DNA from: Pseudoduganella namucuonensis
GTDB lineage: Bacteria; Pseudomonadota; Gammaproteobacteria; Burkholderiales; Burkholderiaceae_D
NCBI RefSeq assembly: GCF_900116645.1
Contig: NZ_FPBO01000031.1
Location: 1-64,000 of the forward strand
Length of the DNA: 64,000 bases
Direction: 5' to 3'
A program made the position numbers and the translations under genes. How positions within the stretch are numbered: the stretch's first letter is position 1; the number at the start of each line of letters is the position of its first letter. The notes beneath the pieces are model-generated. The model ran no database searches and was not told the origin of the DNA. It saw nothing but the letters and a program-made list of their open reading frames with translations. Of this stretch, positions 62,926 to 64,000 are shown one piece after another.

Positions 62926-63701
62926 TATCTGAACTCTAAAGCGATGATGTTCTTGCCGTCACTGGTGGGACGGCGCTGGCCCAGCAAATTCAACAGATTG
63001 CCCAACGTCTGCTCATAACCGTCGGCCGCCTGGGCCTGCCCGGAGAACTGCAGGCGCCCGTTTTGCAGGCTGCCTTTCCCGCTCAGCAGCAGCGGGCCTT
63101 TCAGGGAATGCAACTCCAGCTGCGCCTGCTGGCCGCGCCAGTCCAGCGCCAACTGGTACGTGCCCAGCGGCTTGATCGGCGACAGCTTGGACGACATGTC
63201 CGCCATCTCCAAGGTGGTGCGGCCGTTCACGTCCACCCGGTCGCCCTGCAACGCCAGCTCCAGCGTGGTCCACGACAGCTTGACCCTGCCGCTGGGCGCC
63301 AGCGTGTTCAGCGGCGCGCCCAGCCCGGCCAGGCCGTCGGCCGGCAGCAGCAGCGCCGACGGGCTCAGGCGCCACTGCGTCCAGCCGCCGTTGAAGTTGA
63401 CCGGCTGCGCCAGCGCCTGCTCGTTGGCCAGTTCCAGGTCCACCACGCCCGCCAGCGCCAGCGGCGACAGCTTCCACGCGAAGCGGCCCGGCAGCAGCGG
63501 CGTGACCGCCCCGCCGGCGCTGGCCGCGCCGCCGATGAAGGCCGAACCGCGCCACAGGGTACCCTGTGCGTCGCCCAAGGTCAAACGCCCGCCGGTCTGC
63601 TTCTCGACCATGCTGGACATCCACGCCGCCGGGAAGAACAGCAGCAGCGTGGCCGCCGCCCCCAGCAGCGCCGCCAGCAGCCAGAGCAGGCTGCGCCTCA
63701 C
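62925..63701 (-). CDS. gspN: Type II secretion protein GspN
   Basis: GspN is an inner-membrane-anchored accessory protein present in some T2SS. The 258-residue protein has one N-terminal membrane helix (about 5-26) and a periplasmic beta-rich domain; LTLGDAQGTLWRGSAFIGG and LGTYQLALDWRGQQAQL fit the family. The ATG overlaps the gspM stop (ATGA). Confidence 0.88.
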   Translation of the reverse strand: MRRSLLWLLAALLGAAATLLLFFPAAWMSSMVEKQTGGRLTLGDAQGTLWRGSAFIGGAASAGGAVTPLLPGRFAWKLSPLALAGVVDLELANEQALAQPVNFNGGWTQWRLSPSALLLPADGLAGLGAPLNTLAPSGRVKLSWTTLELALQGDRVDVNGRTTLEMADMSSKLSPIKPLGTYQLALDWRGQQAQLELHSLKGPLLLSGKGSLQNGRLQFSGQAQAADGYEQTLGNLLNLLGQRRPTSDGKNIIALEFR

Positions 63702-64000
63702 CGCGCCCCGCCCGCCGGCTGGTGCAGCGTGAGCGCCGCGTCCACCGTGCCGGGCGCCGCCAGGCCGGTGATCGCGCTTTCCTGCACCACGATGCCGGCG
63801 CCGCGGCGCTGCGCGTCCAGCCAGGCCACCAGGGCGGCGAATTGCGCGCCCTTGAGCTCCAGCTTGGCGTATTCGCCGGTCAGCGCCAGCGACTGCGCCT
63901 TCAGGCCGTTGGCGGCCAGGCTGGCCGTCATGCTCTCATTGGTCATGCGCGGCGCCTGGATGGGCGGGCGGGCCGCCAGTTCGGCCGCCGTGCGCGCCAG
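63698..64000 (-). CDS. gspM: Type II secretion protein GspM (5' end outside window)
   Basis: The C-terminal 100 residues are visible and the frame stays open to the window edge. The part ESMTASLAANGLKAQSLALT and FAALVAWLDAQRRGAGIVVQ matches the periplasmic ferredoxin-like fold of GspM, which partners GspL. The N-terminal membrane helix would lie outside. gspG-L are probably further upstream on the same strand. Confidence 0.85.
   Translation of the reverse strand: MARTAAELAARPPIQAPRMTNESMTASLAANGLKAQSLALTGEYAKLELKGAQFAALVAWLDAQRRGAGIVVQESAITGLAAPGTVDAALTLHQPAGGAR

Overview
The window looks like chromosome of a Burkholderiales betaproteobacterium, most likely an Oxalobacteraceae member of the Massilia/Duganella/Janthinobacterium type. 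The reasons are very high GC content, the tRNA-Tyr/Gly/Thr-tuf operon, an S-adenosylhomocysteine (SAH) riboswitch in front of ahcY, a cysteine-poor DksA, an HslV with a short propeptide, and the xerC/COG0523/dksA/hslVU gene order. There is no prophage, insertion sequence, CRISPR array or rRNA operon. Genus is inference; no database search was possible.

Layout. 1-1.5 kb: EF-Tu (3' end outside the window) behind three tRNAs and two tandem promoters. 1.5-10.8 kb: signalling block with a MASE1-CHASE-PAS-GGDEF-EAL enzyme, an HDOD protein, a response regulator with HD-GYP output, CheW and a chemoreceptor carrying a C-terminal pentapeptide tether. 10.8-15.4 kb: J-domain protein, MidA-type methyltransferase, a FolM-like reductase, folB and ttcA. 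15.4-17 kb: orphan ribbon-helix-helix protein, ArsR-family repressor and fatty-acid desaturase around an AT-rich operator. 17-24.3 kb: three peptidases (M48, S41, M14) in one direction, with an array of five GCCCWGGGC palindromes upstream. 24.5-30.1 kb: aromatic amino acid catabolism (fused indolepyruvate oxidoreductase, hppD, divergent Lrp-type regulator with an evident operator). 30.1-33.4 kb: chemoreceptor, small periplasmic binding protein and outer-membrane barrel in one operon.

33.4-42.8 kb: GNAT acetyltransferase, cca, glutathione transferase, soluble lytic transglycosylase, 5-formyl-THF cyclo-ligase, then the methyl cycle (metF, small membrane protein, ahcY under the SAH riboswitch, metK). 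43-50.2 kb: two LpxL-family acyltransferases, dapF, a Sel1-repeat protein and two porins separated by an unusually structured 464-base intergenic region. 50.2-57.4 kb: DUF484, xerC, COG0523 GTPase, dksA, a STAS protein, and hslVU behind a good sigma-32 promoter. 57.4-64 kb: type II secretion genes in the order M-N-D-E-F-C, with gspM running off the edge.

Most of the window is conserved housekeeping. The least explained material is intergenic: a structured repeat family with GGGGTC(A/G)GACC-type arms (two long copies with a compensatory base-pair change, two short hairpins), the palindrome array before the peptidase operon, matched GTACGC palindromes before both porins, and a promoter-plus-terminator-like unit before porin 1 that could be a small RNA or attenuator.
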